DNA of 14,295 nt, taken from assembly GCA_002428045.1 (NCBI GenBank), contig DIZZ01000290.1:1-14295 (forward strand), given 5' to 3'. The translations under genes and the position numbers were made by a program. The notes beneath the pieces were generated by a model. It was not told the origin of the DNA and made no database searches. It was given only the letters and a program-made list of their open reading frames with translations. This document shows, piece by piece, positions 12,361 to 14,295 of the stretch (position 1 is the first letter of the stretch; every line of letters begins with the position of its first letter). The stretch is from Verrucomicrobia bacterium UBA6015 (GTDB taxonomy: Bacteria > Verrucomicrobiota > Kiritimatiellia > UBA8416).

Positions 12361-14295
12361 TTACCCTGCATACAGCACCTCCTCCAACGCCCGTACGGCC
12401 TGCTGGTATTGATCAAGCCCGCCAAAGGCGCGGATGATTTCCAGCGGGGTTCCGAATTCGCTGAACGGGGCGATGGTCAGGATTTGTGTTTCCTCGATAT
12501 GGGTGACGCCTTCATCGGCATATTTCTCCAGCAGGGCTTCCAGCACCCGGCGGGCCTGTTCCCCGTAGCGGGTGAAGTAGTTGCGCTTCCTCACCTGTTC
12601 GGCGCGTTCCCTGCGGGATAAGGGCGGCATATCCCAGGCGATATGGCAGACCAGATCGAAAGGATCGAACTGCTTGCCGGATTGACGGCCGATCTCGTCG
12701 GCAAGAGCGTCGAAGAAGACCCCCTGCCCGGCGAGTTCGTCAATAATGGACTGCTTCTTTTCGGCACTGCTCCAGCGGCGCAGGAAATCGTCGAGGCTGG
12801 CGTACTCCCTGGTCAGCGCCTTGCGGGTGTAATCCTTGAGGGACTCGGTCATCAGCTTGCCATTGGCATCGAAGTACTGGACCCGCTCGGCAGCCACCTT
12901 GACCGCGACATTGGCCACCACATAACGGCGCACCACGGAACCGTCATCATCCAGGCCGGACTCGGCGACCGCGTGCCGCGCCTGATCCCCCTCGTCGTGC
13001 TCCGGATAGGTGATGCCATCGGCGCGTTCATCCTCGGCGGGGAGATCCGGTGGCACGGGCGACTCATCGCCCTCGGGCTCGTAGATTTGCACGGGGTCGC
13101 CATCGAAGTCGGGATCGGCAAACAACTCGGTCGCCTTTTTGAAATCTATGATGGTGAAGTAGTATTTGCCGTAATCCTCGTTGATCCGGGTGCCGCGCCC
13201 GATGATCTGCTTGAACTCGGTCATGGACTGGATGCGTTGGTCGAGCACGATCAATTTGCAGGTCTGGGCATCGACGCCAGTGGTCATCAGCTTGGAGGTG
13301 GTGGCGATGACCGGGTACTTGCTCTCGGGGAAAATGAAATTGTCGAGCTCGGCCTTGCCCTCCTCGTTGTCGCCGGTGATGCGCATGACGTATTTGCTGT
13401 TCTGTGCCACCAGGTCGGCGTTCTCATTGACCAGCGCCTGGCGCATGCGCTCGGCATGGTCGATGTTATCACAGAAGACGATGGCCTTGTCGAAGCGGTT
13501 GGTCTGCTTGAGAAACTCGGTGATCTTACGCGCCACCAGCAGGGTACGCTGCTCCAGCACCAGTGTCTTGTCGAAATCCTTCTGGTTGTAGATGCGATCC
13601 TCGATCTCGTTGCCTAATTTGTCGAGCATGCCCTTGTCTGGGCGCCAGCCGGTCAAATCCTTATCGATATCGATACGCACCACCTTGTAGGGTGCCAGGA
13701 AGCCGTCGTCAATCCCTTGACGGAGGGAGTAGGTGTAGATGGGGTCGCCGAAGTAGTCGATATTGGAGATTGCCTTGGTTTCCCTAGGCGTGGCGGTCAG
13801 TCCGATCTGCGTGGCAGAGGTGAAGTATTCGAGAATTTCACGCCAGGCGGAGTCGGCCGCCGCGCTGCCCCGGTGGCATTCGTCGATGATAATGAGATCA
13901 AAGAAGTCGGGACTGAACTGCTTGTAGATGTTGCGATCTTCCTCGGTGCCGGTGACTGCCTGATAAAGCGAAAGGTAGATCTCATAGGACTTATTGGCCT
14001 GCCGCTTCTGTATCTTGGTCATGGCCGAACCGAACGGCCGGAAGTCGTTGACCATGGTTTGATCGACCAGGATGTTGCGGTCGGCAAGAAACAGGATACG
14101 CTTCCTGGCCTTCGACTTCCAGAGCCGCCAGATAATCTGGAAGGCCGTGAGCGTCTTGCCGGTGCCGGTAGCCATGACCAGCAGGATGCGGTTCTGGCCG
14201 CGGGCAATCGCCTCGATGGTCTTGTTGATGGCCAGCAGTTGGTAATAACGCGGACTCTTATCGCTGCCGTCGCTGTAGTAGTCCTGGGTGACCAG
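12361..14295 (-). CDS. hsdR: Type I restriction enzyme HsdR subunit, C-terminal part (5' end outside window)
   Basis: HsdR is the ATP-dependent translocating and DNA-cleaving subunit of a type I restriction complex. The frame is open to the window edge (644 residues visible); ATG 14175 is internal, because good homology (DYYSDGSDKSPRYYQLLAIN, KTIEAIARGQNRILLV) precedes it. Motifs are Walker A ATGTGKT (42-48), motif II IIIDECHRG (~135-143), motif III GLTATPRET (~165-173), IVFCDNIDHAERMRQAL, and motif V-VI KLMTTGVDAQT and IIGRGTRINEDYGK. The C-terminal helical region (EcoEI-R-like) ends EEVLYAG at 12364. The N-terminal PD-(D/E)XK nuclease lies outside the window and cannot be judged. The visible part is intact. 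It is the first visible gene of the minus-strand operon. Confidence 0.95.
   Translation of the reverse strand: MVTQDYYSDGSDKSPRYYQLLAINKTIEAIARGQNRILLVMATGTGKTLTAFQIIWRLWKSKARKRILFLADRNILVDQTMVNDFRPFGSAMTKIQKRQANKSYEIYLSLYQAVTGTEEDRNIYKQFSPDFFDLIIIDECHRGSAAADSAWREILEYFTSATQIGLTATPRETKAISNIDYFGDPIYTYSLRQGIDDGFLAPYKVVRIDIDKDLTGWRPDKGMLDKLGNEIEDRIYNQKDFDKTLVLEQRTLLVARKITEFLKQTNRFDKAIVFCDNIDHAERMRQALVNENADLVAQNSKYVMRITGDNEEGKAELDNFIFPESKYPVIATTSKLMTTGVDAQTCKLIVLDQRIQSMTEFKQIIGRGTRINEDYGKYYFTIIDFKKATELFADPDFDGDPVQIYEPEGDESPVPPDLPAEDERADGITYPEHDEGDQARHAVAESGLDDDGSVVRRYVVANVAVKVAAERVQYFDANGKLMTESLKDYTRKALTREYASLDDFLRRWSSAEKKQSIIDELAGQGVFFDALADEIGRQSGKQFDPFDLVCHIAWDMPPLSRRERAEQVRKRNYFTRYGEQARRVLEALLEKYADEGVTHIEETQILTIAPFSEFGTPLEIIRAFGGLDQYQQAVRALEEVLYAG

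Noticed and set aside
11898..12425. Longer GxxExxY protein starting at 12425
   Set aside because: The extra 23 codons lie inside the hsdR 3' end and read as out-of-frame hsdR. ATG 12356 directly follows the hsdR stop.
12643..13617. Long plus-strand open frame opposite hsdR (324 codons)
   Set aside because: It lies antisense to well-conserved hsdR motifs. Its Leu/Val/Gly-rich, motif-free product is typical of a shadow frame in GC-rich DNA.

Overview
The window looks like part of a chromosome from an anaerobe of the PVC group (Kiritimatiellota, Lentisphaerota or a relative). This is inference from gene content: a sulfatase remnant, a family GH78 rhamnosidase remnant, a non-HemE uroporphyrinogen-decarboxylase-like protein, and a mix of small four-helix-bundle and GxxExxY genes with dispersed short repeats. 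No rRNA, tRNA or CRISPR array was seen.

Layout. (1) 1-1518, plus strand: C-terminal two thirds of the Mfd helicase half, cut by the window edge. Everything after it lies on the minus strand. (2) 1679-4077: a decayed polysaccharide/methyl-metabolism block. Read in the minus direction it has a GH78 N-terminal remnant, an intact UroD-family gene, a secreted coiled-coil protein and a sulfatase N-terminal remnant. (3) 4163-5307: a frameshifted four-helix-bundle gene lying between two ~97-bp direct repeats. (4) 5307-7097: a short unrecognised ORF, an XRE-HTH/ImmA-IrrE metallopeptidase regulator and a small chimeric-looking endonuclease remnant. (5) 7090-8655: an AlbA_2/HATPase (Schlafen-like) regulator. 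(6) 8911-14295: a type I restriction-modification operon running minus-wards: hsdR (partial), a GxxExxY nuclease-fold gene, hsdM (one-base frameshift), a DUF1016/YhcG-type PD-(D/E)XK nuclease and a truncated rhuM. No hsdS is visible.

The most interesting structure is a period-8 repeat, TC + (NCACGAAG)x3 + GS. Copies stand at the edges of three accessory genes: four-helix bundle, rhuM fragment and GxxExxY. Some copies are in direct and some in inverted orientation. In two of the three cases the flanks also duplicate a short stretch that reads as the 3' end of a neighbouring gene. This suggests small gene cassettes that insert at gene ends inside a defence locus. Mobility is inferred, not shown.

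Several genes are damaged. Two carry single extra bases: hsdM near 10812 and the four-helix-bundle gene near 4771. Three others look like N-terminal pieces joined to short C-terminal pieces, as if internally deleted. The 858-codon open frame spanning 9301-11877 is an artefact of the hsdM frameshift and is really two genes.
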